Counted from the first letter of the stretch, positions 9,260 through 18,575 are shown. The stretch is DNA of 64,000 bases from REEB95 sp035934235 (GCA_035934235.1 DASYYB010000020.1:1-64000), one strand, 5' to 3'. Numbers and translations: made by a program. The notes: generated from the sequence alone by a model not told the origin.

Positions 9260-11185
9260 ATGACCATCGTCAGCCGTCGCGCCGGAGCCGCTTACGCCCA
9301 TGACATCGTCATGGCGGCGATTTCGTTCTGGCTGTCGTTCTATCTGCGCGTCGGCGGCGACATCGCACATTATTCGTACGAATTGATCTGGACCTACGAC
9401 CTCGTCTTCGCAGCGACAGCGGCGGCGGTGTTTTATGTCTCGGGCCTCTATCGCGGCATCTGGCGTTACGCCTCGCTACCCGACCTCATCGCACTGGCGC
9501 GCGCCGTCACCCTGGTCGTGCTGATCTATTTCCCGCTGATGTTCCTGGTCACCCGCCTCGAGGCGCTGCCGCGCTCGACCGTCGGCATCAACTGGCTGGT
9601 GCTGATGGCGCTGCTCGGCGGCCCGCGCTTCGCCTATCGCCTGCTCAAGGACGGCAGCTTGCGCAACATTCTGCGCGTCGACGCGTCGCGCACATCGGTG
9701 CCAGTTCTGCTGATCGGCGCCGGCGAAGGCGCCGACCTTTTCATCCGCACCACCTATCGCGACGCGCAGCAGGCCTATCGCGTGGTTGGCATCGTCTCGG
9801 ACGACGATCAACGGGTGGGGCGCGAGATCGGCGGCGTCACGGTGCTCGGCACCGTCGATGCACTGCCGCGCGTAGTGGAACGGCTCGCGGCGCGCGGCGA
9901 TAAACCGCAGCGCATGATCTTGACCGGCCGCGGCCTGGATGGCGCCGCCATTCGGCGTCTGCTCGACGTCGCCGACGGGCTCGGCATTCCGCTGGCGCGG
10001 CTGCCGCGGCTGACCGAGTTCAGGGACACGCGCGCCGACGAGAACCGCACCATCGAGCCGGTCGCGATCGAGGACCTGCTCGGCCGGCCGCAAACCGTAC
10101 TCGACCGCGCCAGCATGCGGGCGCTGATCGCCGGACGTCGCGTGCTGGTTACCGGCGCCGGCGGCACGATCGGGTCGGAACTGACCCGCCAGATCGCGGC
10201 CTTCGGCCCGGCGCGGCTGGCGCTGTTCGACAACGGCGAATTCGCGCTCTATTCGATCGAGCGCGAGATTCTCGAGCGGTATCCGGATGTTCCCCGCAAC
10301 GTGCTCATCGGCGACGTACGCGACAGCCGGCGCGTCGACGCCGTGCTGGCGACGGAACGGCCAGAGCTGGTGTTTCATGCCGCAGCGCTCAAACACGTGC
10401 CCATGGTGGAAGCAAATCCCCTGGAAGGCGTGATGACCAACGTCCTCGGCACGCGACACCTTGCCGAGGCCTGCCGCACCCACGGCGCACGCGCGATGGT
10501 GATGATTTCGACCGACAAGGCCGTCAACCCGGCCAACGTCATGGGCGCGTCCAAGCGCCTGGCCGAAGGCGTCTGCCAGGCGCTCGACGTCATCGAGGCG
10601 CGGCGCACCGGCGGCACGCGCTTTGTCACCGTGCGCTTCGGCAACGTGCTGGGCTCGACCGGATCGGTCGTGCCGCTGTTCCAGCGCCAGCTCGCGGCTG
10701 GCGGCCCGCTGACGGTGACGCATCCCGATATCTCGCGCTATTTCATGACGACGCGCGAGGCGGTCGAGCTGGTGCTTCAGGCGTCGGCGCTCGCCACCGC
10801 AGACGACGAGGCGCGCGGCAAGTTGTTCGTGCTCGACATGGGCGAACCGGTGAAGATCGTCGACCTGGCGCGGCAGATGATCCGCCTCGCCGGCAAGCGG
10901 CCGGATCGGGACATCAAAATCGAATTCGTCGGATTGCGGCCGGGCGAGAAGCTGCACGAGGAGCTGTTCCACGAGCAGGAGCCGCTGGTGCCGACGCGCG
11001 CGCCGGGCATCCGGCTTGCAGCGCCGCGCGTCATCGATTACCCGATGCTGGCGCGGGCGCTCGACGAGCTGGCCGAGCACGCGCACGAAGGTCGCACCGA
11101 CCGCGTGCTCGTCGTGCTGCGCAACCTCGTGCCGGAATACGCCGGCAATGCCGGGGCCGGCGACCGCATCGCGCGCGGCAGCTAA
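9260..11185 (+). CDS. Membrane nucleotide-sugar 4,6-dehydratase (CapD/WbpM/FlaA1 family)
   Basis: The 641-residue product has four N-terminal transmembrane helices, a first Rossmann-like domain (VPVLLIGAGEGADLFI) and a catalytic SDR domain with GAGGTIGSELTRQIAAFGP, MISTDKAVNPANVMGASKR and a GLRPGEKLHEELF C-terminal motif. Enzymes of this group convert UDP-GlcNAc or a related sugar to the 4-keto-6-deoxy form for O-antigen or glycan synthesis. As in WbpM, the usual Tyr of the catalytic triad is replaced by Met (NVMGASK). It overlaps convergently with rfbA. Confidence 0.93.
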   Translation: MTIVSRRAGAAYAHDIVMAAISFWLSFYLRVGGDIAHYSYELIWTYDLVFAATAAAVFYVSGLYRGIWRYASLPDLIALARAVTLVVLIYFPLMFLVTRLEALPRSTVGINWLVLMALLGGPRFAYRLLKDGSLRNILRVDASRTSVPVLLIGAGEGADLFIRTTYRDAQQAYRVVGIVSDDDQRVGREIGGVTVLGTVDALPRVVERLAARGDKPQRMILTGRGLDGAAIRRLLDVADGLGIPLARLPRLTEFRDTRADENRTIEPVAIEDLLGRPQTVLDRASMRALIAGRRVLVTGAGGTIGSELTRQIAAFGPARLALFDNGEFALYSIEREILERYPDVPRNVLIGDVRDSRRVDAVLATERPELVFHAAALKHVPMVEANPLEGVMTNVLGTRHLAEACRTHGARAMVMISTDKAVNPANVMGASKRLAEGVCQALDVIEARRTGGTRFVTVRFGNVLGSTGSVVPLFQRQLAAGGPLTVTHPDISRYFMTTREAVELVLQASALATADDEARGKLFVLDMGEPVKIVDLARQMIRLAGKRPDRDIKIEFVGLRPGEKLHEELFHEQEPLVPTRAPGIRLAAPRVIDYPMLARALDELAEHAHEGRTDRVLVVLRNLVPEYAGNAGAGDRIARGS

Positions 11186-12060
11186 GCGTCCGGCCCTTCG
11201 TCGGCGAGACGTTCCAAGTAGGCGCCGTAATCCGAATTGCCATAGAGCGTTGCCAGCTTGCGCAACGCGACGATGTCGATCATTCGCTTGCGGAACGCCA
11301 CCTCTTCGAGACAACCGATCTTCTGGCCGGTGCGTTTTTCCAGCGTGTGAACGAACTCGGCCGCTTCGAGCAGCGATTCATGCGTGCCGGTATCGAACCA
11401 GGCATAGCCGCGGCCGAGCTTTTCCACCGCCAGCGCACCGTCGCGCAGATAGTGCGCGTTGAGGTCGGTGATCTCGAGTTCGCCGCGCGGCGACGGCTTC
11501 AGTTTCTCGGCCCGCGCGCACACGCCGCCGTCGTAGAAATAGAGGCCGATCACGGCCCAATCGGAACGCGGCGTGCGCGGCTTTTCGGCAAGATCGACGG
11601 CCTTGCCGTCGCGATCGAAGCTGACGACGCCATAGCGTCCAGGATCGACGACGCGGTAGGCGAAGACGGTGGCGCCGGAAGGCCGCGCGGTGGCACGACG
11701 CATCATTTCGGATAGGCCGTCGCCGTAGATCAGATTATCGCCCAGCACGAGGCAACACCCTTCGCCGGCGAGGAATTCTCGGCCGACGACGAAGGCGTGC
11801 GCCAAGCCCGCGGGCTTCGGCTGTTCGGCATAGGTGAGCCGGATGCCCCAGGTTGCGCCATCGCCCAACAGCGTGCGGAACAGCGCCGCGTCGGCCGGCG
11901 TGGTGACGATGAGGATGTCGCGGATGCCGGCGAGCATCAGCGTCGACAGCGGATAGAAGATCATCGGCTTGTCGTAGATCGGCAGCAGCTGCTTCGACAG
12001 CGCGCGCGTCAGCGGGAAAAGCCGCGTGCCGGAGCCGCCGGCGAGGACGATGCCCTTCAC
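11182..12060 (-). CDS. rfbA: Glucose-1-phosphate thymidylyltransferase
   Basis: It makes dTDP-glucose from dTTP and glucose-1-phosphate. The N-terminus KGIVLAGGSGTRLFPLTRAL carries the nucleotide-binding signature; GDNLIYG, AEKPRTPRSDWAVIGLYFYD and WFDTGTHESLLEA follow in family order. The start is a GTG that overlaps the rfbB stop (GTGA), indicating coupling. The length of 292 residues is typical. Confidence 0.95.
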   Translation of the reverse strand: MKGIVLAGGSGTRLFPLTRALSKQLLPIYDKPMIFYPLSTLMLAGIRDILIVTTPADAALFRTLLGDGATWGIRLTYAEQPKPAGLAHAFVVGREFLAGEGCCLVLGDNLIYGDGLSEMMRRATARPSGATVFAYRVVDPGRYGVVSFDRDGKAVDLAEKPRTPRSDWAVIGLYFYDGGVCARAEKLKPSPRGELEITDLNAHYLRDGALAVEKLGRGYAWFDTGTHESLLEAAEFVHTLEKRTGQKIGCLEEVAFRKRMIDIVALRKLATLYGNSDYGAYLERLADEGPDA

Positions 12061-13127
12061 CGCCAGTCGGCCTTCGCCGCCGGTCGGCCGAGCCGCTCGC
12101 CGCGATAGACGCCGCTGCGGATCGGCTTCCACCACGCCTCGTTGTCGAGGTACCAGCGCACGGTCTTGCGCAAGCCGGTTTCCAGGCTTTCGGCCGGACG
12201 CCAGCCGAACTCGCGGCGAATCTTGCGGTCGTCGATGGCGTAGCGCAGATCGTGCCCGGGACGATCGGCGACGAATTCAATCAGCCGCGCATGCGGGCGA
12301 TGCGGCGACTTCGGCAGCTCGGCATCGAGGATGGCGCAGATCGTTTGCACCAGATCGAGGTTCCGGCGTTCCTCGCCGCCGCCGATATTATAGGTCTCGC
12401 CTGGCCTGCCACGCCGTACGGCCAGCGCCAGCGCCGCGGCGTGATCGCCGACATAGAGCCAGTCGCGCACGTTCTCACCCTTGCCGTAGACCGGCAGCGC
12501 CTTGCCCTCGATCGCGTTGAGCACCATCAGCGGAATGAGCTTCTCGGGAAATTGCCAGGGACCGTAATTGTTCGAACAATTGGTCGCGATCACCGGCAAG
12601 CCATAGGTCTGGAACCAGGCGCGCGCGAGGTGATCGGCGCCGGCCTTCGACGCGGCATAGGGGCTGTTGGGCTGATAGCGGCTGTCCTCGGCCGCGCGTT
12701 CGCCGGCGCCGAGCGAGCCGAACACCTCGTCGGTCGAGATGTGATGGAAACGGAAGCGCGCCCGCGCCTCGCCGCCGAGACCTTCCCAATAGGCCCGCGC
12801 GGCGTCGAGCATCGCAAAGGTGCCGACGAGATTGCTGTGCACGAAATCGTCGGGCCGGTCGATCGAGCGGTCGACGTGGGTTTCGGCCGCCAAATGCATC
12901 ACCGCATCGGGCTTGTGCTTCGCGAAAACCCGCGTCACCGCGGCGCGGTCGGCAACGTCGGCGATTTCAAGCGCGTAGTTGCCGGGCGTCGCCAGCGGTT
13001 CCAGCGGCGGGTTGGAACCGGCGTAAGTCAGCTTGTCGAGGTTGACGACGCTGTCGCCGGCAGCGAGCAGATGCCGCACGACCGAAGTACCGATGAAGCC
13101 GGCACCGCCGGTGACCAGAACCTTCAA
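12057..13127 (-). CDS. rfbB: dTDP-glucose 4,6-dehydratase
   Basis: It converts dTDP-glucose to dTDP-4-keto-6-deoxyglucose. Motifs: VTGGAGFIGTSVVRHLL (NAD binding), HLAAETHVDRSID, ISTDEVFGSLG, YAASKAGADH (YxxxK) and NCSNNYGPWQFPEKLIPL. The start is a TTG after GGAGAAGGCGCG and overlaps the preceding stop (TTGA). rfbC and rfbD, which would complete dTDP-rhamnose, are not in this window. Confidence 0.95.
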   Translation of the reverse strand: MKVLVTGGAGFIGTSVVRHLLAAGDSVVNLDKLTYAGSNPPLEPLATPGNYALEIADVADRAAVTRVFAKHKPDAVMHLAAETHVDRSIDRPDDFVHSNLVGTFAMLDAARAYWEGLGGEARARFRFHHISTDEVFGSLGAGERAAEDSRYQPNSPYAASKAGADHLARAWFQTYGLPVIATNCSNNYGPWQFPEKLIPLMVLNAIEGKALPVYGKGENVRDWLYVGDHAAALALAVRRGRPGETYNIGGGEERRNLDLVQTICAILDAELPKSPHRPHARLIEFVADRPGHDLRYAIDDRKIRREFGWRPAESLETGLRKTVRWYLDNEAWWKPIRSGVYRGERLGRPAAKADWR

Positions 13128-13696
13128 CGCGCCTTCTCCCCCTCCGCCAGCGCCAGGACATCGGCGAGCCGCGGCACGACCCAAACCCCGTCCTTCCGGG
13201 CCAGCGCCGGCGCCGCTTTGTCCAATAATACCAGCGTCGCCACGCCGGCGTCGCGGCACGCGACGATGTCGCGCATGTCGTCGCCGATGCCCCACGAACG
13301 CGTGAGATCGAGCCCAAGGTCCCGCTGGGCGGCGAGAATCATGCCGGGATGCGGCTTGCGCCAGGGGCTGTCGCGGCGATAACGGCCGACGCCTTCAGTC
13401 GGATGCTCCGGCGCATGGTAGATCGCGGCGATCGGCGCACCATGGCGGCGGAACTCGGCCGCGATGTAATCCATCAACGTGCGGAAATCGGCTTCAGTGA
13501 ACAGACCGCGGCCGATGCCCGACTGGTTGGTGGCGACGACGATCAGGTATCCCTGCGAAACGAAATACCGCGCCAAGTCGAAAATGCCGTCGACGAAACG
13601 GCAACGTTCCACCTGCCAAAGAAACCCGACTTCCTGGTTGATGACGCCGTCGCGGTCGAGAATCAGAGCGGGCGTGCCGCCGGCCTTGTCGGTCAT
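13124..13696 (-). CDS. HAD-IIIA family phosphatase (GmhB/HisB-N-like)
   Basis: The 190-residue product has HAD motif I DRDGVINQE, motif II VVATNQSGIGRG and a KPHPGM/IGDDMRDI motif III-IV region. This matches D,D-heptose 1,7-bisphosphate 7-phosphatase and the HisB N-domain. The zinc-binding Cys cluster of typical GmhB is not seen; the corresponding loop reads YHAPEHPTEGVGRYRRDS. It lies between panC and rfbB with 4-base overlaps on both sides, suggesting a sugar-phosphate role in the polysaccharide locus. Confidence 0.8.
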   Translation of the reverse strand: MTDKAGGTPALILDRDGVINQEVGFLWQVERCRFVDGIFDLARYFVSQGYLIVVATNQSGIGRGLFTEADFRTLMDYIAAEFRRHGAPIAAIYHAPEHPTEGVGRYRRDSPWRKPHPGMILAAQRDLGLDLTRSWGIGDDMRDIVACRDAGVATLVLLDKAAPALARKDGVWVVPRLADVLALAEGEKAR

Positions 13697-14559
13697 GGCG
13701 TAAGCGCGACGTTGTCGATCAGCCGCGTGCGGCCGAGCCATGCGGCCGCCAAGACGCGCGCCGGCCGCGATGGACGCGGCGGGTCGAGCGTCTCGGCGTC
13801 GCGCACCGCAAGATAATCGACCTTGGTGAAGCCGCCGGCGAGCAAGGCTTCGATACCGCGATCCGGCGCGGCTGCATCGCCGCCGGCGAAACCGCGTGCC
13901 ACGTCGCGGAGCGTCCGATGCAGCAGCGGCGCGCGGGCGCGCTCGTCGGCCGAGAGATAGGCGTTGCGCGACGACAAAGCGAGGCCGTCGCTTTCGCGCA
14001 CCGTCGGCACGGCCTCGATGCAGATCGGGATGTCGAGATCGCGCACGACGCGGCGGATGACCAAGAGCTGCTGAAAATCCTTTTCGCCGAAAACGGCGAC
14101 GTCGGGCCCCGCCTGCAACAGCAGCTTGGCGACGATTGTCGCAACGCCAGCGAAATGGCCGGGCCGGAATTGACCCTCGAGCACCGTGGCCAAGGGGCCG
14201 GGATCGACGCGCGCGACCGCGCCTTCCGGATACATTTCGGCGACCGCCGGAATGAACGCCAGGTCGCAACCGACCGCCGCCAGCTTGCGGCGATCGCCAT
14301 CAACATCGCGGGGATAACGCGACAGATCCTCGTTGGGACCGAACTGCGTCGGATTGACGAAGATGCTGGCGACGACATGTGGCGCCAGCGCCTTGGCGCG
14401 CGCCACCAGCGCCAGATGCCCGGCGTGCAACGCGCCCATCGTCGGCACCAGCGCGACGGAAGCGCGCGCGCCACGCCACGCCGCCACCGCGCGCCGCAGC
14501 TCGGCAACCGTGCCGGCAACAGCGACGGCGCGCGCGTCGACGGTGGACGACGCCGTCAC
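13693..14559 (-). CDS. panC: Pantothenate synthetase
   Basis: It condenses pantoate and beta-alanine with ATP to pantothenate in the coenzyme A pathway. Motifs: VPTMGALHAGHLALVARAK (HxGH nucleotidyl-transfer motif), SIFVNPTQFGPNEDL, VFGEKDFQQLLVIRR and ESDGLALSSRNAYLS. The length of 288 is typical. It heads the minus-strand chain panC-HAD-rfbB-rfbA; panB is not nearby. Confidence 0.96.
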   Translation of the reverse strand: MTASSTVDARAVAVAGTVAELRRAVAAWRGARASVALVPTMGALHAGHLALVARAKALAPHVVASIFVNPTQFGPNEDLSRYPRDVDGDRRKLAAVGCDLAFIPAVAEMYPEGAVARVDPGPLATVLEGQFRPGHFAGVATIVAKLLLQAGPDVAVFGEKDFQQLLVIRRVVRDLDIPICIEAVPTVRESDGLALSSRNAYLSADERARAPLLHRTLRDVARGFAGGDAAAPDRGIEALLAGGFTKVDYLAVRDAETLDPPRPSRPARVLAAAWLGRTRLIDNVALTP

Positions 14560-14589
14560 CGCTGGTTTCCCAACCCTTGCGAAAGAAAC

Positions 14590-14811
14590 TCAGGCACGCC
14601 GCGTGCCGATCACGACCAGCACCACGCCGGCGACGATGGCGATGATGCCGACATAGTTCGGAATGACGTAGTCGGTTTCCTTGTCGGCGTTCACCGTCAG
14701 CGAGCCGATCTTCGCGACCTGCTCCTGATGGTGGAAGGGAATGACGTTCACCGCCAACGCGACGATACCGAGCGCGACCAGCACGAGGCCGGCAATCAAC
14801 ACTTTCCGCAT
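14590..14811 (-). CDS. Small two-TM membrane protein, unknown
   Basis: The 73-residue product has a hydrophobic helix at each end (VLIAGLVLVALGIVALAV and VGIIAIVAGVVLVVIG) joined by a polar segment. An ATG preceded by AGGAGAGATTG is the likely start. The layout resembles small DUF3185-type membrane proteins, but the assignment is only by look. It lies upstream of panC on the same strand. Confidence 0.65.
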   Translation of the reverse strand: MRKVLIAGLVLVALGIVALAVNVIPFHHQEQVAKIGSLTVNADKETDYVIPNYVGIIAIVAGVVLVVIGTRRA

Positions 14812-14846
14812 CAATCTCTCCTGTAGCGATTTATCTCCAATTCACC

Positions 14847-15305
14847 TCAGCCGAAGGCCAAGCCCATGATCGGCACGGTGTCCGGAAAGGTTTCCAGGCG
14901 CCTTGCCTCGTCGAGCGTCAGCCATTTGACCTGCGATGCGTCGTGCAGCGGCGCGCCCTCGCCCGATCGCCATTCGAGCGCGACGCACACGAGCGTGAAA
15001 TGCGTCATCACCTTGCCGGCTTCGTCCTGGCGGATCGCTTCGACCACGGTCAGCACGCGCGTCGGTTCGGCGACGATTCCGGTTTCCTCCAGCAGCTCGC
15101 GCCGGGCGCATTCGAACACGGTTTCTCCCAGCTCCTGCGCGCCGCCAGGAAAGCCCCATTTGCCAACGCCGGGCGGCAGCGAGCGTTGCGCCAGAAGCGC
15201 GCGCCCGTCGCGACGAACGACCGCGAGACAGCCGACGATCGGCCGGTCGGGATAGAGGCGGCCCGGCTTGGCGCCGGACGAGGTCCTGGCCGGTGCGGCG
15301 CTCAC
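14847..15305 (-). CDS. Nudix hydrolase
   Basis: A 152-residue protein with a perfect Nudix box: G-x5-E-x7-REL-x-EE-x-G-I around GAQELGETVFECARREL and LEETGI. Such enzymes hydrolyse nucleoside diphosphate-linked substrates. The GTG start overlaps the thiC stop (GTGA), so it is translated with thiC and falls under the same TPP riboswitch. A clean-up or thiamine-related substrate is possible but not shown. Confidence 0.88.
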   Translation of the reverse strand: MSAAPARTSSGAKPGRLYPDRPIVGCLAVVRRDGRALLAQRSLPPGVGKWGFPGGAQELGETVFECARRELLEETGIVAEPTRVLTVVEAIRQDEAGKVMTHFTLVCVALEWRSGEGAPLHDASQVKWLTLDEARRLETFPDTVPIMGLAFG

Positions 15306-17134
15306 GGGTCGATGGCGGCTGCCTTGCCTTCGAGCACCTTGTAGATCTCGCCGCCGGCGTTGCGGAAATCGGCCGACTTCTCGGCCATGCCCTGCTCGGC
15401 GTAGGCGCGGACTTCCTGCGAGATCTTCATCGAACAGAATTTCGGCCCGCACATCGAGCAGAAGTGCGCCAGCTTGGCGCCGTCGGCCGGCAGGGTTTGA
15501 TCATGAAACTTTTCCGCCGTTTCGGGATCGAGCGACAGGTTGAACTGGTCGCGCCAGCGGAATTCGAAGCGCGCCCGCGACAAGGCGTCGTCGCGTTCAC
15601 GCGCACCGGGATGGCCCTTCGCCATGTCGGCGGCATGCGCCGCGATCTTGTAGGCGATGACGCCCGCTTTGACGTCGTCGCGATCCGGCAAGCCCAGATG
15701 CTCCTTCGGCGTCACGTAGCAGAGCATCGCGGTGCCGAACCAACCGATCATCGCCGCGCCGACCGCGGAAGTGATGTGGTCGTAGCCCGGCGCGATGTCG
15801 GTCACCAGCGGCCCCAACGTATAGAACGGCGCCTCGCCGCAATGCTTGAGCTGAAGGTCCATGTTCTCCTTGATCATGTGCATCGGCACGTGACCCGGAC
15901 CTTCGATCATCACCTGGACGTCGTGCTCCCAGGCGACCTGGGTCAGTTCGCCGAGGGTCTTCAGCTCGGCGAATTGCGCCTCGTCGTTGGCGTCGGCAGT
16001 CGAGCCCGGCCGCAAGCCGTCGCCGAGCGAGAAGCTGACGTCATAGGCGCGCATGATCTCGCAGATTTCGGCGAAGCGCGTGTAGAGGAAATTCTCTTGA
16101 TGGTGCGCCAGGCACCATTTCGCCATGATCGAGCCGCCGCGCGACACGATCCCGGTGACGCGTTTTGCCGTCAACGGAATGAACGGCAGCCGCACACCGG
16201 CATGGATGGTGAAATAATCGACACCCTGCTCGGCCTGTTCGATCAGCGTGTCGCGAAAGATTTCCCAGGTGAGATCCTCAGCCTTGCCGTCGACCTTCTC
16301 GAGCGCTTGATAAATCGGCACGGTGCCGATCGGCACCGGCGAATTGCGCACGATCCATTCGCGGATGTTGTGGATGTGCTTACCCGTCGACAAATCCATG
16401 ACGGTATCCGCGCCCCAGCGGATCGCCCAAACCAGCTTGTCGACCTCTTCTGCCACCGACGAGGTGACGATCGAATTGCCGATGTTCGCGTTGATCTTCA
16501 CCAGGAAGTTGCGGCCGATGATCATCGGCTCGCTTTCCGGATGGTTGACGTTGGCGGGAATGATGGCGCGGCCGCGCGCGATTTCGTCGCGCACGAATTC
16601 CGGCGTCACGTGCGTCGGAACCGCGGCGCCGAAGCTTTCGCCGCGGTATTTCGCCTCAGCGGCGCGGGTGCGGCCCAAATTCTCGCGGATGGCGATGTAT
16701 TCCATCTCCGGCGTGACGATGCCGGCGCGTGCATAGGCGAGTTGAGTCGCCGCCTTGCCCGGCTTGGCGCGCAACGGCCGGCGGCCGGCGCGATCGAAAA
16801 CCGGCACGGCGCTGACCTCGCCGGATTTGAGACCGTTGTCTTCCGGCCGCACGGCGCGACCCGATTGTTCCTCGACGTCGCCGCGCGCACGGATCCAAGC
16901 GTCGCGCAGCGGCGGCAGGCCGAGACGGATGTCGATCGCGACCGCCGGATCGGTGTACGGCCCCGACGGGTCATAGACGCGCACCGGCGGCTCTTTCGCC
17001 GCGGACGTCAGGTCGATTTCGCGCATCGCGACGCGCAGCTCGGGGTGCCGCTCGCCTGGCACATGGACCTTGCGCGACGCCGGCAACGCGCCGGTCGAAA
17101 CCTTGAAGTTCTGGCTGAGTGTGCCTTCCGGCAT
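15302..17134 (-). CDS. thiC: Phosphomethylpyrimidine synthase
   Basis: This radical-SAM enzyme turns aminoimidazole ribotide into hydroxymethylpyrimidine phosphate for thiamine synthesis. The 610-residue product has the long N-terminal domain, the GIVSRGGSIMAKWCLAHH and MIEGPGHVPMHMI core motifs and the C-terminal cluster motif CSMCGPKFCSM (CX2CX4C) that binds the 4Fe-4S cluster. A TPP riboswitch lies 67 bases upstream of the start. Confidence 0.97.
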   Translation of the reverse strand: MPEGTLSQNFKVSTGALPASRKVHVPGERHPELRVAMREIDLTSAAKEPPVRVYDPSGPYTDPAVAIDIRLGLPPLRDAWIRARGDVEEQSGRAVRPEDNGLKSGEVSAVPVFDRAGRRPLRAKPGKAATQLAYARAGIVTPEMEYIAIRENLGRTRAAEAKYRGESFGAAVPTHVTPEFVRDEIARGRAIIPANVNHPESEPMIIGRNFLVKINANIGNSIVTSSVAEEVDKLVWAIRWGADTVMDLSTGKHIHNIREWIVRNSPVPIGTVPIYQALEKVDGKAEDLTWEIFRDTLIEQAEQGVDYFTIHAGVRLPFIPLTAKRVTGIVSRGGSIMAKWCLAHHQENFLYTRFAEICEIMRAYDVSFSLGDGLRPGSTADANDEAQFAELKTLGELTQVAWEHDVQVMIEGPGHVPMHMIKENMDLQLKHCGEAPFYTLGPLVTDIAPGYDHITSAVGAAMIGWFGTAMLCYVTPKEHLGLPDRDDVKAGVIAYKIAAHAADMAKGHPGARERDDALSRARFEFRWRDQFNLSLDPETAEKFHDQTLPADGAKLAHFCSMCGPKFCSMKISQEVRAYAEQGMAEKSADFRNAGGEIYKVLEGKAAAIDP

Positions 17135-17200
17135 GGCATGCCTCCTACGGACTCGACGGGACGGGATCGGTCGGCGGAGGGGCGCGTGAGCGAGTTCCTG

Positions 17201-17288
17201 TCCCTACGCCGGCACGATCCGGATCAGGTTCAAAGGGTTCCCGCGCCATCCCGCGGTGTCTCAGCCCCTGTCGGCGGGGCTCCCCTTG
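17201..17288 (-). promoter_or_regulatory. TPP riboswitch upstream of thiC
   Basis: Read on the minus strand it contains the conserved thi-box parts: CAGGGGCTGAGA, an internal hairpin, ACCCTTTGAACCTGATCC and the closing GTGCCGGCGTAGGGA. These form the standard two-arm TPP aptamer. It would lower thiC and Nudix expression when thiamine pyrophosphate is abundant. Confidence 0.95.
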
Positions 17289-17411
17289 GAATCGACGGTA
17301 GTATCTGGACGGTCCGGCGGTCGCGTCAAGCTGCAAATCCCGGATGATGGCGTGCGTATCAGTCGACGCTATACTCCGGCCAGCCGTACCATCGGCGAGG
17401 GATTTCCCGCG

Positions 17412-17750
17412 TTGCACAGCATCCGCCGCATCGTCACGTTCGCCGCGCTGGCGCTCACCGGCTGCACCAGCTTTGCACCGTTCGAAACCCAGACGCCGAA
17501 TCTCGGTCCCGGCGGCCAGCAGGAACAAACCCCGCAGGAGATGGTGGCGGCGGCCGGCGCGAGCCCGGCCGATGCGCCGGTCTCGATTTGCTACAGCCGG
17601 CTGGCGAGCCGACCCGAACAGGTCGCGGCGATGGCGGCCGAAGAATGCAACAAGGGCGAAACGGCCAAGCTGGTCGACCAGGGAGTCGATCTCGTGGCGT
17701 GCCCACTCCTCATTCCCGTCCGCGCTACCTTCAGCTGCGTCGCCCACTGA
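17412..17750 (+). CDS. Putative lipoprotein, unknown
   Basis: A 112-residue product with a short signal peptide and lipobox ALTGC at about residues 14-18. The body contains three more Cys (one each in VSICYS, EECNK, VACPLL) plus a fourth near the C-terminus. A TTG start preceded by GCGAGGGA fits the signal peptide; a longer upstream reading would run through the riboswitch of the opposite strand. No family recognised. Confidence 0.6.
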   Translation: MHSIRRIVTFAALALTGCTSFAPFETQTPNLGPGGQQEQTPQEMVAAAGASPADAPVSICYSRLASRPEQVAAMAAEECNKGETAKLVDQGVDLVACPLLIPVRATFSCVAH

Positions 17751-17856
17751 CGCCACGCCCACACGCGACAGCTAACGTCGATGTGATGATTCGCGCCAAA
17801 CGGCGCGGTGTTATGTTTTGGCGGAGGCCGCGCTGAACGGCGGCCATGAGAGGGGG

Positions 17857-18327
17857 ATGCCAGTGACGCAAGGGACCGTCGACCGCAGTCGGCTGATCTT
17901 TCCCGGCCTCGCCGGACTCTACGAGACGTTTTCACCCGCCTCCTATTCGTTCATGCGCTTTGCCGCCGGCGCCGTGCTCCTACCGCACGGCATCCAGAAG
18001 CTGATGAACTTCAGCTGGAATACGCTCGCGCCCTATATCGACAAGGTGATGGGCGTGCCCTACCCGATGGGCTGGGCCTATCTGGCAGTGTTTGCCGAAT
18101 CAGTCTGCGCGTTCTGCCTGATGATCGGGTTGTTCACGCGTCTCGCGGCGTTGATCCTGCTGATCTACATGAGCATCATCATCATCTGGTTCCAATGGCA
18201 CTTCGGTTATTTCTGGACCAACAAGGGATGGGAATACGCGCTGCTGTGGTGGCTGTTGTTCCTGGCGATCTTCTTCCGCGGCGGTGGGCGCTATTCGGTC
18301 GATCGGCTGATTGGCAAAGAGTTCTAG
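17857..18327 (+). CDS. DoxX family membrane protein
   Basis: The product is about 156 residues with four transmembrane helices and the DoxX signature FAAGAVLLPHGIQKLMNF near residue 30. An aromatic-rich third-fourth helix region (WFQWHFGYFW) follows. DoxX proteins are small inner-membrane proteins linked to redox or detoxification roles. The ATG after GAGAGGGGG is taken; a GTG two codons later is also possible. Confidence 0.85.
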   Translation: MPVTQGTVDRSRLIFPGLAGLYETFSPASYSFMRFAAGAVLLPHGIQKLMNFSWNTLAPYIDKVMGVPYPMGWAYLAVFAESVCAFCLMIGLFTRLAALILLIYMSIIIIWFQWHFGYFWTNKGWEYALLWWLLFLAIFFRGGGRYSVDRLIGKEF

Positions 18328-18575
18328 GCGGCACGACCGCCATCGTTAATCCGCGATCCAGGCCCGGGCGGCGCCGCAGCCGCCGGCTGCGGCAAATCAC
18401 CGACAATTTGAGGCAAATCAGCCGATGAAACCGGGGAAAAGCGCGGCAAACCGGCTGGATTTCGATTCCGGATGAATCGCCGGGGTGTCCCGGGAATCGG
18501 TAATTTTAAGCATGACTTAACGACGAGCCGCGACAATGGCCGCGTCCCACTGGATCCACCTGGAGAACCGAGACC

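Noticed and set aside
9476..11314. A 612-codon open frame opposite the CapD-family gene
   Set aside because: Arg/His/Gln-rich sequence without domain signals, fully antisense to a certain gene.
15293..17347. A 684-codon open frame on the plus strand opposite thiC
   Set aside because: It is a composition shadow of thiC in GC-rich DNA; no family motifs, and it runs through the riboswitch.
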